From: Mesorhizobium plurifarium
Lineage (GTDB): Bacteria; Pseudomonadota; Alphaproteobacteria; Rhizobiales; Rhizobiaceae
DNA: 39,565 nt
Assembly (NCBI GenBank): GCA_000824785.1
Contig: CCNB01000045.1
Span: 260,853 to 300,417, forward strand
Reading direction: 5' to 3'
Part shown: in pieces, positions 32,072-39,565 of the stretch
How the letters are laid out: the number at the start of each line of letters is the position of its first letter
How positions within the stretch are numbered: position 1 is the first letter of the stretch
Notes under the pieces: model-generated
Told to the model about the DNA's origin: nothing
Seen by the model: the letters and a program-made list of their open reading frames with translations, nothing else
Databases searched by the model: none
Program-made: the position numbers and the translations under genes

Positions 32072-33597
32072 TCGCCTCTCGGATACCGTTTGCTCTCTTC
32101 GAGATTGTCGAGGTTCATGTGATTGCGCATGTAGCGTTCCGACGCCTTCTGCAGCGGCTGGAACTCCCACGGATAGTAAGCGCCGTTGCGCAGCGCCGGG
32201 TAGACGACCCAGCGGCGCGCCTGGCTTTCACGCACGGCGGCGTCGAAGCTCGCCATGTTCCAGCGCGCGCGGACCTTTTCCATGAAGGCCGAGACCAGAT
32301 CGGCGTAAGCCGGGTTGGCGCCGAGATTGTCGAGCTCGCGCGGATCGGCATTGAGGTCGAAGAGCTGCGGCGGGTCGAGCTCGCAATGCACGAATTTGTA
32401 TTTGCCCTCGCGGATCGCCACCATCGGCGCATAAGAGCCTTCGGCCGCATATTCCATCAGCACCGGCGCCGAGCGCTCCTTGCCGCCGGCTAGCGGCAGC
32501 AGCGACTGGCCGTCCGTCCATGGCGAAATCGCGGTCATATCGATGCCGGCGAGGTCGCAGAGTGTCGGCGCCACGTCGAGATTGGAAACGGGCGTCCCGA
32601 TCAGCCCTGCCTTGATGCCCTTGCCGGCCATCATCAGCGGCACCCGCGCCGCGCCCTCGTAGAAGCACATCTTGAACCACAGGCCGCGCTCGCCCAGCAT
32701 GTCGCCATGGTCGGAGCAGAACAGCACGATCGTGTCGTCTAGCATGCGCGTGCGTTCGAGCACCGAGAGCAACTCGCCGACCTTGTCGTCGAGATAGGAG
32801 ATGTTGGCGAAATAGCCGCGCCGCGAACGGCGCACCTGGTCCGGCGTGATGTCGAAACTGTCGTAGTCGGATGCCTTGTAGAGCCGTTTCGAATGCGGAT
32901 CCTGGCTGTCATAGGGGATGAAGCCCACCTCCGGCTCCAGCGCCGGGCAGTCTTCATAAAGGTCCCAGTATTTGCGCCGCGCGACATAGGGGTCGTGCGG
33001 GTGCGTGAAGGAAACGGTCAGGCACCAGGGGCGCCGGTCCGCGTCATCCGACACGCGCGCGAACTCATAGAGCTTCTGCGTCGCGTGGAAGGCGACCTCG
33101 TCGTCATACTCCATCTGGTTGGTGATCTCGGCGACGCCGGCGCCGGCCACCGAACCCAGATTGTGGTACCACCAGTCGATGCGCTCGCCGGGCTTGCGGT
33201 AGTCCGGCGTCCAGCCGAAATCGGCCGGATAGATGTCGGTGGTCAGCCGCTCCTCGAAACCGTGCAACTGGTCCGGGCCGACGAAATGCATCTTACCGGA
33301 AAGCACCGTGTGATAACCGGCGCTGCGCAAATGATGCGCGTAGGTCGGGATCGAGGAGGCGAATTCCGCGGCGTTGTCATAAACCTGCGTGCGCGACGGC
33401 AGCTGCCCGCTCATGAACGACGCGCGGCCCGGCGCGCAGAGCGGTGATGCAGTGTAGTTGTTGGCAAAGCGCGCCGAGCGGGCAGCGAGTGCCTTGAGAT
33501 GCGGCGCATGCAGGAACTCGGCCGGGCCGTCCGGGAAGAACGTACCGTTGAGCTGATCGACCATGACGATCAGGAAATTGGGTCGCCTGTTGGTCAA
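32068..33597 (-). CDS. betC: Choline-sulfatase
   Basis: Type I sulfatase of 509 residues that cleaves choline-O-sulfate to choline and sulfate, feeding BetA and BetB. The sulfatase signature is SPLCAPGRASFMSG, with Cys54 the residue converted to formylglycine. Metal-binding acids occur early (VMVDQLNG), and CSDHGDMLGERGLWFK is the second sulfatase motif. The C-terminal ARRWVVYPALRNGAYYPWEF and final ESKRYPRGE closely resemble Sinorhizobium BetC as I remember it. The start is TTG at 33597, overlapping the betI stop as TTGA. The homologous N-terminus begins exactly there, so I accept the unusual codon; it may limit BetC output relative to BetI. No signal peptide, so it is cytoplasmic. Confidence 0.95.
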   Translation of the reverse strand: MTNRRPNFLIVMVDQLNGTFFPDGPAEFLHAPHLKALAARSARFANNYTASPLCAPGRASFMSGQLPSRTQVYDNAAEFASSIPTYAHHLRSAGYHTVLSGKMHFVGPDQLHGFEERLTTDIYPADFGWTPDYRKPGERIDWWYHNLGSVAGAGVAEITNQMEYDDEVAFHATQKLYEFARVSDDADRRPWCLTVSFTHPHDPYVARRKYWDLYEDCPALEPEVGFIPYDSQDPHSKRLYKASDYDSFDITPDQVRRSRRGYFANISYLDDKVGELLSVLERTRMLDDTIVLFCSDHGDMLGERGLWFKMCFYEGAARVPLMMAGKGIKAGLIGTPVSNLDVAPTLCDLAGIDMTAISPWTDGQSLLPLAGGKERSAPVLMEYAAEGSYAPMVAIREGKYKFVHCELDPPQLFDLNADPRELDNLGANPAYADLVSAFMEKVRARWNMASFDAAVRESQARRWVVYPALRNGAYYPWEFQPLQKASERYMRNHMNLDNLEESKRYPRGE

Positions 33598-34184
33598 GGC
33601 AGGCTCCGTCCGTTGAGCTTGGTTTCGAGATAGTCTTCGATGAGCGCGATGGCGCTCTGCGCGTTGGGGGTGCCGTCCTTCAGCGCGCGGCGGATGTAGA
33701 GCCCGTCGATCAGCGCCGCGGTTGCTTCGGCGACGCGGTCGGCCTCGGTCCGAGGCAGGATGCCGGTCAGCCCGCTCATCAGGTTGGAATTGAGCCGCCG
33801 CGCATAGATGCGCAGCAGCCGCCGCAGCTCGGTCGATTTCTGCGCCTCGACATAGAAGGCGAGCCAGGCGGCGATGATCTCGGCCTGGAACTGATCGTCG
33901 GAGAAGCTGACCGCGACCACGGCCGAGACGCGCTCGCGTGGCGTCGCCGCCATGTTCAGCGCGCGCCTCGTGTCGGTGTTGAGCTCGGCCAGGATGTGCC
34001 GCATCGTCGCGAACAGCAGTTCGTCCTTGGCGCCGAAATAGTGATGCGCCAGCGCTGACGACACGCCGGCGCGGCCGGCGATCTCCGACATCGTTACGTC
34101 CAGCGATCCGCGCTCGCCGATCGCCGAGATCGTCGCATCGATCAGCGCCTTGCGGCGCACTGGCTCCATTCCGATTTTCGGCAT
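33594..34184 (-). CDS. betI: TetR-family choline-responsive repressor BetI
   Basis: DNA-binding regulator of 196 residues heading the operon. The N-terminal TetR helix-turn-helix is seen in TMSEIAGRAGVSSALAHHYF (about 30-49) preceded by RRKALIDATISAIGERG. The C-terminal domain contains AAWLAFYVEAQKSTELRRL, typical of BetI. BetI proteins repress the bet genes and release DNA when choline is present. The ATG at 34184 gives the usual BetI N-terminus MPKIGMEPVRRK; ribosome-site support is weak. A palindrome just upstream (34213-34242) is the likely operator. The stop overlaps the TTG start of betC, so repressor and enzymes share one mRNA and regulation is probably autogenous. Confidence 0.93.
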   Translation of the reverse strand: MPKIGMEPVRRKALIDATISAIGERGSLDVTMSEIAGRAGVSSALAHHYFGAKDELLFATMRHILAELNTDTRRALNMAATPRERVSAVVAVSFSDDQFQAEIIAAWLAFYVEAQKSTELRRLLRIYARRLNSNLMSGLTGILPRTEADRVAEATAALIDGLYIRRALKDGTPNAQSAIALIEDYLETKLNGRSLP

Positions 34185-34212
34185 TTTGGGGGTCCGGTTC
34201 GAGCCAAGATTA

Positions 34213-34242
34213 TTTTTTATTGACGCATCAATCAATAAAAAA
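34213..34242. promoter_or_regulatory. Candidate BetI operator
   Basis: TTTTTTATTGA (34213-34223) and TCAATAAAAAA (34232-34242) form an 11-bp perfect inverted repeat around CGCATCAA, starting 28 bases upstream of betI. BetI boxes in other bacteria are AT-rich palindromes with ATTGA/TCAAT arms, so this fits. A second AT-rich stretch with two ATTGAA repeats lies near 34307-34322, toward the divergent thiolase gene. Confidence 0.65.
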
Positions 34243-34372
34243 TCGACGCCGGGATCAACCGATCCTGTCGTTCTGGCCCATGGCATGGGCTGGAAAACGG
34301 TTCACTATTGAACAATATTGAATCACGTGCCGCGAAGGATCGTGCTAGGCTGCGGCGCAAATGGAGGTTGCC

Positions 34373-35539
34373 ATGACCGCATGCATCGTCGGCTGGGCGC
34401 ATTCTCGCTTCGGCAAGCTCGAAGGCGAGACGCTGGAGGGCCTGATCACCAAGGTTGCCGTCGAGGCGCTCGACCATGCCGGCATCGGCCCGGATGACGT
34501 CGACGAGATCGTGCTTGGCCATTTCAACGCCGGCTTCTCGCCGCAGGATTTCACCGCGAGCCTGGTACTCCAGGCTGACGACCGGCTGCGCTTCAAGCCG
34601 GCGACGCGCGTCGAGAACGCCTGCGCGACCGGCTCGGCCGCCGTACGACAGGGTATCCGCGCCATCGATGCCAACGCCGCCCGCATCGTGCTGGTGGTCG
34701 GCGCCGAGCAGATGACGACCACGCCAGGTCCAGAGATCGGCAAGAACCTGCTCAAGGCGTCCTATTTGCCGGAAGATGGCGACACGCCGGCCGGCTTTGC
34801 CGGCGTCTTCGGCAAGATCGCGCAGGCCTATTTCCAGCGCTATGGCGACCAGTCGGATGCGCTGGCCATGATCGCCGCCAAGAACCACAAAAACGGCGTC
34901 GACAATCCCTATGCGCAGATGCGCAAGGATTTCGGCTATGAATTCTGCCGCCAGGAGAGCGAGAAGAACCCGTTCGTGGCCGGTCCGCTGAAGCGCACGG
35001 ATTGCTCGCTGGTCTCGGACGGCGCGGCGGCGCTTGTGCTCACCGACACCGCGACGGCGTTGAAGATGCGCCGCGCTGTCACCTTCCGCGCCAACGAGCA
35101 CGTGCAGGACTTCCTGCCGATGTCGAAGCGCGACATCCTCGCCTTCGAGGGCTGCGAGCGCGCCTGGGAGCAGGCGCTGAAGAAGGCCGGCGTCACGCTG
35201 GACGATCTCTCTTTCGTCGAGACGCATGACTGCTTCACCATCGCCGAATTGATCGAATATGAGGCGATGGGCCTGGCCAAGCCCGGCGAGGGCGCCAGGC
35301 TGGCGCTGGACGGCACGACGGCCAAGGACGGTCGCCTGCCGGTCAATCCGTCCGGTGGCCTGAAGGCCAAGGGCCATCCGATCGGCGCCACCGGTGTGTC
35401 GATGCATGTGCTGACCGCGATGCAACTGACCGGTGAGGCCGGCGGTATCCAGGTGCCGGGCGCCAAGCTTGGCGGCATCTTCAACATGGGCGGCGCGGCG
35501 GTCGCCAACTACGTTTCCATCCTCGACCGGATCAGATAG
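34373..35539 (+). CDS. Thiolase-family acetyl-CoA acetyltransferase (SCP2-thiolase type)
   Basis: Thiolase-fold enzyme of 388 residues that would condense or cleave acyl-CoA units. The nucleophilic Cys lies in VENACATGSAAV, the active-site His in FVETHDCFTIAEL, and the C-terminal loop is KAKGHPIGATGVS. The absence of the classical second Cys motif and the HDCF box place it with SCP2/SCPx-like thiolases rather than PhaA or FadA. GGAGG seven bases before ATG 34373 decides the start. It is divergent from betI, sharing a 188-base region that holds the BetI-like palindrome, so it may also respond to choline. The asparaginase gene follows after 48 bases on the same strand. Physiological substrate is unknown. 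Confidence 0.88.
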   Translation: MTACIVGWAHSRFGKLEGETLEGLITKVAVEALDHAGIGPDDVDEIVLGHFNAGFSPQDFTASLVLQADDRLRFKPATRVENACATGSAAVRQGIRAIDANAARIVLVVGAEQMTTTPGPEIGKNLLKASYLPEDGDTPAGFAGVFGKIAQAYFQRYGDQSDALAMIAAKNHKNGVDNPYAQMRKDFGYEFCRQESEKNPFVAGPLKRTDCSLVSDGAAALVLTDTATALKMRRAVTFRANEHVQDFLPMSKRDILAFEGCERAWEQALKKAGVTLDDLSFVETHDCFTIAELIEYEAMGLAKPGEGARLALDGTTAKDGRLPVNPSGGLKAKGHPIGATGVSMHVLTAMQLTGEAGGIQVPGAKLGGIFNMGGAAVANYVSILDRIR

Positions 35540-35587
35540 AAGCGGCCCGCATTAAGGCGCGCCCTCTGGGTGCGTGCGGGAGGCAAT

Positions 35588-36592
35588 ATGACAAATCCGG
35601 TTGTTGTCGAAGTCACACGCGGCGCGGTGGTCGAAAGCAGGCACCGCGGCGCGATCTCCGTCCTCGACGCCGACGGCAAGACCGTCTGGGAGATCGGCGA
35701 CACGGACCGCCCGGTGTTCCCGCGCTCCGCGGTGAAAGCGATCCAGGCCTTGCCGCTGGTCGAAAGTGGCGCTGCCGACGCCTATGGCTTCGGCAACCGC
35801 GAACTGGCGTTGGCCTGCGCCTCGCATTCGGGAGAGTCGGCCCATGTCGAATTGGCAACGGCGATGCTTGCCAAGGCCGGTCTCGACAAAACCGCGCTGG
35901 AATGCGGCGCGCATTGGCCGTCGAACCATGCCGCCGAGATCGCGCTCGCCCGTGCCGGCAACGTGCCCAACGCTTTGCACAACAATTGTTCGGGCAAGCA
36001 TTCCGGCTTCCTCTGCACCTGTGTCCATGCCGGCATAGCGCACGCTGGCTACGTCAAGGCCGGCCATGCACTGCAGGAGATGGTGCGCGACGCCATGCAG
36101 TCCGTGACCGGCGCGGCGCACGGCGTCGACAACAGCGGCATCGACGGCTGCTCGATCGCGACCTACGCCGTGCCGTTGAAGAGCCTCGCGCAGGGCTTTG
36201 CCCGCATGGCGACGGGCAGGGGCTTTTCACCCGAGCGCGCCAGGGCGGCGAAGCGGCTGCTCACGGCTTGCATGGCTGAGCCGTTCCTGGTCTCAGGCAC
36301 CGGCAAGGCCGACGTCGCGCTGATGCAGGCCGCGCCCGGCCGCATCTTCGTCAAGACCGGCGCCGAAGGCGTCTATTGCGCGGCCTTGCCCGAGCTCGGT
36401 CTCGGCATCGCGCTCAAATGCGATGACGGCGCCGGCAGAGCGGCCGAGGTGATGATCGCCGCGGTTCTGGCAAAGCTGTTGCGCGCCGATGAAGCGCTGG
36501 CAATAAAGCTCATCGAGCTCGCCCATCCTCCAGTCGAAAGCCGTGTCGGTGCCAAGGTCGGCTTGCTGCGGCCGACGGCAGTGCTCAATTAG
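35588..36592 (+). CDS. ansA: L-asparaginase, Rhizobium etli AnsA (class 3) type
   Basis: Cytoplasmic enzyme of 334 residues in the asparaginase II family (PF06089) that hydrolyses asparagine to aspartate and ammonia. It is unrelated to E. coli asparaginases. Residues reported for R. etli ReAII are all present one position earlier. The Ser-Lys pair is Ser47/Lys50 in PRSAVKAIQ, and a second Ser is Ser81 or its neighbour in ASHSGE. The zinc ligands are Cys134 and Lys137 in NNCSGKHSG and Cys188 in GIDGCSIA. A GGGAGG site sets the ATG. Likely co-transcribed with the thiolase gene upstream. In R. etli the inducible asparaginase allows growth on asparagine as nitrogen and carbon source; here there is no adjacent transporter or aspartase gene. 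Confidence 0.9.
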   Translation: MTNPVVVEVTRGAVVESRHRGAISVLDADGKTVWEIGDTDRPVFPRSAVKAIQALPLVESGAADAYGFGNRELALACASHSGESAHVELATAMLAKAGLDKTALECGAHWPSNHAAEIALARAGNVPNALHNNCSGKHSGFLCTCVHAGIAHAGYVKAGHALQEMVRDAMQSVTGAAHGVDNSGIDGCSIATYAVPLKSLAQGFARMATGRGFSPERARAAKRLLTACMAEPFLVSGTGKADVALMQAAPGRIFVKTGAEGVYCAALPELGLGIALKCDDGAGRAAEVMIAAVLAKLLRADEALAIKLIELAHPPVESRVGAKVGLLRPTAVLN

Positions 36593-36688
36593 CGCGTCAA
36601 CTCACTGACACGCATCTGCCGCGCGGGTGAGCCCCAGACAGAAGATTATGTGCTAGTCTCCCACCATCGAGCGGACGGGTCGGTAGCC

Positions 36689-37501
36689 ATGCTGGAAGCG
36701 GACAAGGTGTTTGCCGGGTCGATCCCGGAAAATTACGATCGCCATATGGTGCCGTTGATCTTCGAGGCCTATGCTGCGGAGACCGCACGGCGGGCGGCGT
36801 CCTTCTCGCCTTTGGCCGTTTTGGAGACCGCCGCGGGCACCGGGGCCGTCACCCGCGCCTTGGCACCGGAACTCGTTCCCGGCGCTAGCTACATCGCAAC
36901 CGACCTCAATCAGCCGATGCTCGACTACGCGGCATCGCGCCAAGGGCCCGACAGCCGCATCACCTGGCGCCAGGCCGACGCCTTGAAACTGCCCTTCAGG
37001 GATGCGGCCTTCGACCTCGTCTGCTGTCAGTTCGGCGCGATGTTCTTTCCCGACCGCGCTGCCGCTTATCGCGAGGCAAAGCGGGTCCTGAAGCCCGGCG
37101 GGCATTTCCTGTTCAGCGTCTGGGATCGCATCGAGGAGAACATCTTCGCCGACGACGTGACGAATGCTCTCGCCAGCATCTTTCCGCACGATCCGCCGCG
37201 CTTCCTGGCGCGAACGCCGCACGGCTATCACGACAAGGCGCTGATCCGCAGCGATCTGGCTATCGCGGGATTTTCCGACGTGGCGATCGACACCATAGCC
37301 GAGCAGAGCCGGGCGTCCTCGCCGCGCGTTCCCGCCGTCGCCTATTGCCAGGGAACTGTTCTTCGCAATGAGATCGAGGCGAGGGAGGCCGGGAGCTTGG
37401 CATCCGCGACCGACTATGCTGAATCCGTGATTGCGGACAGGCATGGTCGTGGCGAGGTGGCCGCCAAGATCCAGGCCCACATTATCGTGGCCGCGGCTTA
37501 G
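36689..37501 (+). CDS. SAM-dependent methyltransferase (class I)
   Basis: Soluble enzyme of 270 residues with a Rossmann-type SAM site: VLETAAGTGAVTRAL (motif I), YIATDLNQPMLDYAA (motif II acidic residue), RQADALKLPFRDAAFDLVCC (motif IV) and EAKRVLKPGGHFLFSVWD (post-motif), as in the Methyltransf_11 group related to UbiE and small-molecule methylases. The acceptor substrate cannot be deduced. ATG 36689 was chosen because the conserved domain begins soon after (VFAGSIPENYDRHMVPLIF); the frame extends back to 36650 with non-ATG codons. It ends overlapping by 4 bases the convergent beta-helix gene. Nothing in its surroundings hints at a pathway. Confidence 0.85.
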   Translation: MLEADKVFAGSIPENYDRHMVPLIFEAYAAETARRAASFSPLAVLETAAGTGAVTRALAPELVPGASYIATDLNQPMLDYAASRQGPDSRITWRQADALKLPFRDAAFDLVCCQFGAMFFPDRAAAYREAKRVLKPGGHFLFSVWDRIEENIFADDVTNALASIFPHDPPRFLARTPHGYHDKALIRSDLAIAGFSDVAIDTIAEQSRASSPRVPAVAYCQGTVLRNEIEAREAGSLASATDYAESVIADRHGRGEVAAKIQAHIIVAAA

Positions 37502-38874
37502 CTTACCTTGTTTCGCTCTACTGTGAGATGCGCGTAGCCGGTATCTGTCGACTGGGATAGGTCGCCGGTCACCGGATCGGCCCAGCGCTGACCGATAATG
37601 GCGCCGTTCTTCGCGCCATCGATGATATTGTCTGAGATGACCGCGGTGCCGGACCCTTCAACGACCGAAACGACGATGCCGGTGCCGGCCTTACGGATGA
37701 TATTGCCCGTCGCCACGACATTGCGCAGATAGGGGCCCCAGCCGAGCTGCATGCCGTAGAGCGGCGCGTCCTCGACGACGTTGCCAGAGACGGTGGTGTC
37801 AGCCTCGGCGCTGATGCCGACGCCGAAGCCGGGCGGATCGGCGGTATAGGGACCGGCGGTCGAAAGGTTGCGCACGATGTTGTTCGAGCAGACCGCCATG
37901 CGGCCGCCTTCGTTGAAATTGACGATCGAGATGCCGTTGGCTGCGCCGTCGACCAGATTGTTGCTGAGGATAGCGCCTTCGAAGGAGAATTCCGAGTAGA
38001 TGCCGGTCTCGCCCGAGCGCGAGCAGGTGTTGCCGGTGATCTGCAGATTGCTGGAACTGTTGGCGCGGATCGCGGTGAAGGCGCAGTCGGAGACGACATT
38101 GCCCGAAATGATGACGTTGCCGGCGCGGAAAGCGTTGATGCCGTTGCCGTTCTGGCCGGTGCCGCCGCTGCGCGCGCCGATACGCTGGACACGATTGCCG
38201 CTGACGACGGTGCCGTCCTCCGCCGCCTGCCAGCGATGCACCAGAATGCCGCCATTGGCGCAGTCGGAAACGGTGTTGCCGGAAATCTCCAGCCCACCGG
38301 CCTCGACCGAATAGATGCCGGCATCCGCGGCACCCGAAATATCACAGCGGCCTACACGGCCGACAGCGTGCTCGAGCGCCAACCCGTTCTTGCCGCTGCC
38401 CGTTACTTGGCAATTGTCGACGACGAGATGCGCGACGCGGCGCAGGTCGAGCAGCCCTTGCGCGTAATCGGCCAGCCAGCGGTTGGCGCCGTCGAGCATC
38501 AGTCCGCTCAGCTCGATATGCTCGGCCTGCTCGGCCATCATCAGATGACCGTTGCCGCCATAGACGATGCGCGTCGCGCCGGGCACGCCCGACAGGCGCA
38601 CGCGTGCAGGCAGTTTGAGGTTCGAGACGAGATAGGTGCCGGGCGGCAGGAACACCGGCTGGTCGCGGTCGCTGGCTTCGGTCAGCATCCTGGCGAAAGC
38701 CTTGCTCTGGTCGTCGACCGCGCCGGGCTGCACGCCGATCTCGGTGGCGTTGATCGAGCCGCGCATCGCTGCCATCTCGATGCCCGGCAGCGACTTCGCC
38801 GATGCCTTGCCGGCAAAGACGCCGGCGACGGCAAGGCCAGCGGTCTGGGCAAGCAGCATTCGTCTGTTCAACAT
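37498..38874 (-). CDS. Tat-exported right-handed parallel beta-helix repeat protein
   Basis: Protein of 458 residues that starts with a twin-arginine signal (NRRMLLAQTAGLAVAGVFAG) and continues as a pectate-lyase-like coil with many short turns such as LEISGNTVSDCANGGILV, VIISGNVVSDCAFTAIRA and AILSNNLVDGAANGISIV. The first mature part (QSKAFARMLTEASDRDQPVFLPPGTYLVSNL) is the usual cap before such helices. The layout fits the family named twin-arg-translocated uncharacterized repeat protein (TIGR03808), found in rhizobia and relatives. It should fold in the cytoplasm and act in the periplasm or outside, perhaps on a polysaccharide, but no catalytic residue is evident. ATG 38874 is used because the Tat signal starts there; the longer frame adds residues with no signal character. 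Confidence 0.85.
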   Translation of the reverse strand: MLNRRMLLAQTAGLAVAGVFAGKASAKSLPGIEMAAMRGSINATEIGVQPGAVDDQSKAFARMLTEASDRDQPVFLPPGTYLVSNLKLPARVRLSGVPGATRIVYGGNGHLMMAEQAEHIELSGLMLDGANRWLADYAQGLLDLRRVAHLVVDNCQVTGSGKNGLALEHAVGRVGRCDISGAADAGIYSVEAGGLEISGNTVSDCANGGILVHRWQAAEDGTVVSGNRVQRIGARSGGTGQNGNGINAFRAGNVIISGNVVSDCAFTAIRANSSSNLQITGNTCSRSGETGIYSEFSFEGAILSNNLVDGAANGISIVNFNEGGRMAVCSNNIVRNLSTAGPYTADPPGFGVGISAEADTTVSGNVVEDAPLYGMQLGWGPYLRNVVATGNIIRKAGTGIVVSVVEGSGTAVISDNIIDGAKNGAIIGQRWADPVTGDLSQSTDTGYAHLTVERNKVS

Positions 38875-38980
38875 CGGCACAGGTCCTGGCGTTTCGCCCT
38901 GTCTGTCGCAGGAATCGTGCCAGGGTGGGCTTACCGGCAAACCGCTTGTGCAGTCGCCTCGCCAAGCCTAAGTTCATTGC

Positions 38981-39463
38981 ATGAGCAGAGCTTTTACCCG
39001 CGAAGAAGACAGCGAAAACGCCATCGCCGGCGTCGGCGAACGCCCGGTCAGCACGCACCGCAATCTGGTGACGGAGCGCGGCCTCGCGATGATCGAGGAG
39101 AACCTCGCCGAGCTGCGCGACCTGATGGCCAAAGCCGAAAGACGCGGCGATCGCGAGCGCCTTGCGGTGGTTTCCCGCGATCTGCGCTACTGGACCGCGC
39201 GACGCGAGAGCGCCGAGCTTTCGGTGCCCGAGCCGGGCAGCGACGTGGTGCGCTTCGGCATGGGCGTCACGCTGGAAGGCGACGACGGCAAGAAGGTGCA
39301 TTGGCGCATCGTCGGCGAGGACGAGGCCGATCCGTCGAAGGGCTCGATTTCCCATGTTTCGCCGATGGCCGTGGCGCTGTTCGGCAAGAAGGTCGGCGAG
39401 GTCATTACCGTCAACGGCAAGGAATGGGAAATCGTCAAGCTCTCGGACAAGGCCGAGAATTAG
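38981..39463 (+). CDS. GreA/GreB-family transcription factor
   Basis: Protein of 160 residues related to Gre factors, which enter the RNA polymerase secondary channel and stimulate cleavage of backtracked RNA. A helical N-terminal part (TERGLAMIEENLAELRDLMA onward, about 31-80) resembles the Gre coiled coil. Its tip GDRER keeps an Asp57 and Glu59 but with different spacing from the GDLSEN of canonical GreA. The C-terminal FKBP-like domain (about 88-157) has VVRFGMGVTL, WRIVGEDEAD, ISHVSPMAVALFGKKVGEVI, the family hallmark. About 25 extra residues lead the protein. Because of the altered tip it may be a regulator rather than a true cleavage factor. It diverges from the beta-helix gene across 106 bases; its ribosome site is weak. 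Confidence 0.85.
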   Translation: MSRAFTREEDSENAIAGVGERPVSTHRNLVTERGLAMIEENLAELRDLMAKAERRGDRERLAVVSRDLRYWTARRESAELSVPEPGSDVVRFGMGVTLEGDDGKKVHWRIVGEDEADPSKGSISHVSPMAVALFGKKVGEVITVNGKEWEIVKLSDKAEN

Positions 39464-39565
39464 TTCCTCAATACAGAAGTTTTGACCGGTTGGTTGGAGC
39501 GTTGCAGGTCTCCTACCTTGGCGATTGGCCGAGACGCCTATCGCGGTCGTCATCCACGGGCGGAG

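Noticed and set aside
1..39565. CRISPR array
   Set aside because: No regularly spaced short direct repeats were seen anywhere on either strand.

Overview
The window reads as chromosomal DNA of a rhizobial alphaproteobacterium, most likely Mesorhizobium or a close Phyllobacteriaceae relative. The basis is the high GC content, a betI-betC-betA-betB choline-O-sulfate operon, a Rhizobium etli type (class 3) asparaginase, short dispersed rhizobial palindromic repeats, and several protein families typical of that order. The assignment rests on sequence recognition only; no search was run.

Layout. 1-3.7 kb: glycogen debranching enzyme GlgX and a translationally coupled GH13 alpha-glucosidase. 3.7-5.9 kb, minus strand: an isolated TadE/TadG-like pair. 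6.2-11.6 kb: an oligopeptide ABC importer (oppA, stem-loop, oppB, oppC, fused oppDF). 11.7-13.0 kb, minus strand: a small lipoprotein and a GT14-type glycosyltransferase. 13.2-20.9 kb: a hybrid histidine kinase, two single-domain response regulators, a TPR protein with a YaiO-like outer-membrane barrel, a membrane-anchored HEAT-repeat protein and a PgaC/BcsA-like GT2 synthase. An Hpt protein follows on the minus strand. I read this block as a signal-controlled exopolysaccharide synthesis and export system.

21.4-24.5 kb, minus strand: a visibly AT-richer two-gene insert. It encodes an OLD-family ATPase with a TOPRIM domain and a protein with a PIN-like acidic tetrad. It is bracketed by fragments of a dispersed repeat, and beyond it lie a broken LacI-type regulator gene and tRNA-Pro(CGG). 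This is the best candidate for an undescribed defence-type system.

25.5-27.7 kb: a ManC guanylyltransferase fused to an AGE-type sugar isomerase/epimerase domain. 27.8-34.2 kb, minus strand: betI, betC, a serine/threonine dehydratase gene, betA and betB, with a palindromic candidate BetI operator in front. 34.4-37.5 kb: a thiolase, a zinc-type asparaginase and a SAM methyltransferase. 37.5-38.9 kb, minus strand: a Tat-exported right-handed beta-helix protein. 39.0-39.5 kb: a GreA/GreB-family factor.

No gene-free stretch exceeds about 300 bases. The longest (5896-6189, 24471-24753, 16030-16256) appear to be promoter regions. The last 100 bases show nothing recognisable.
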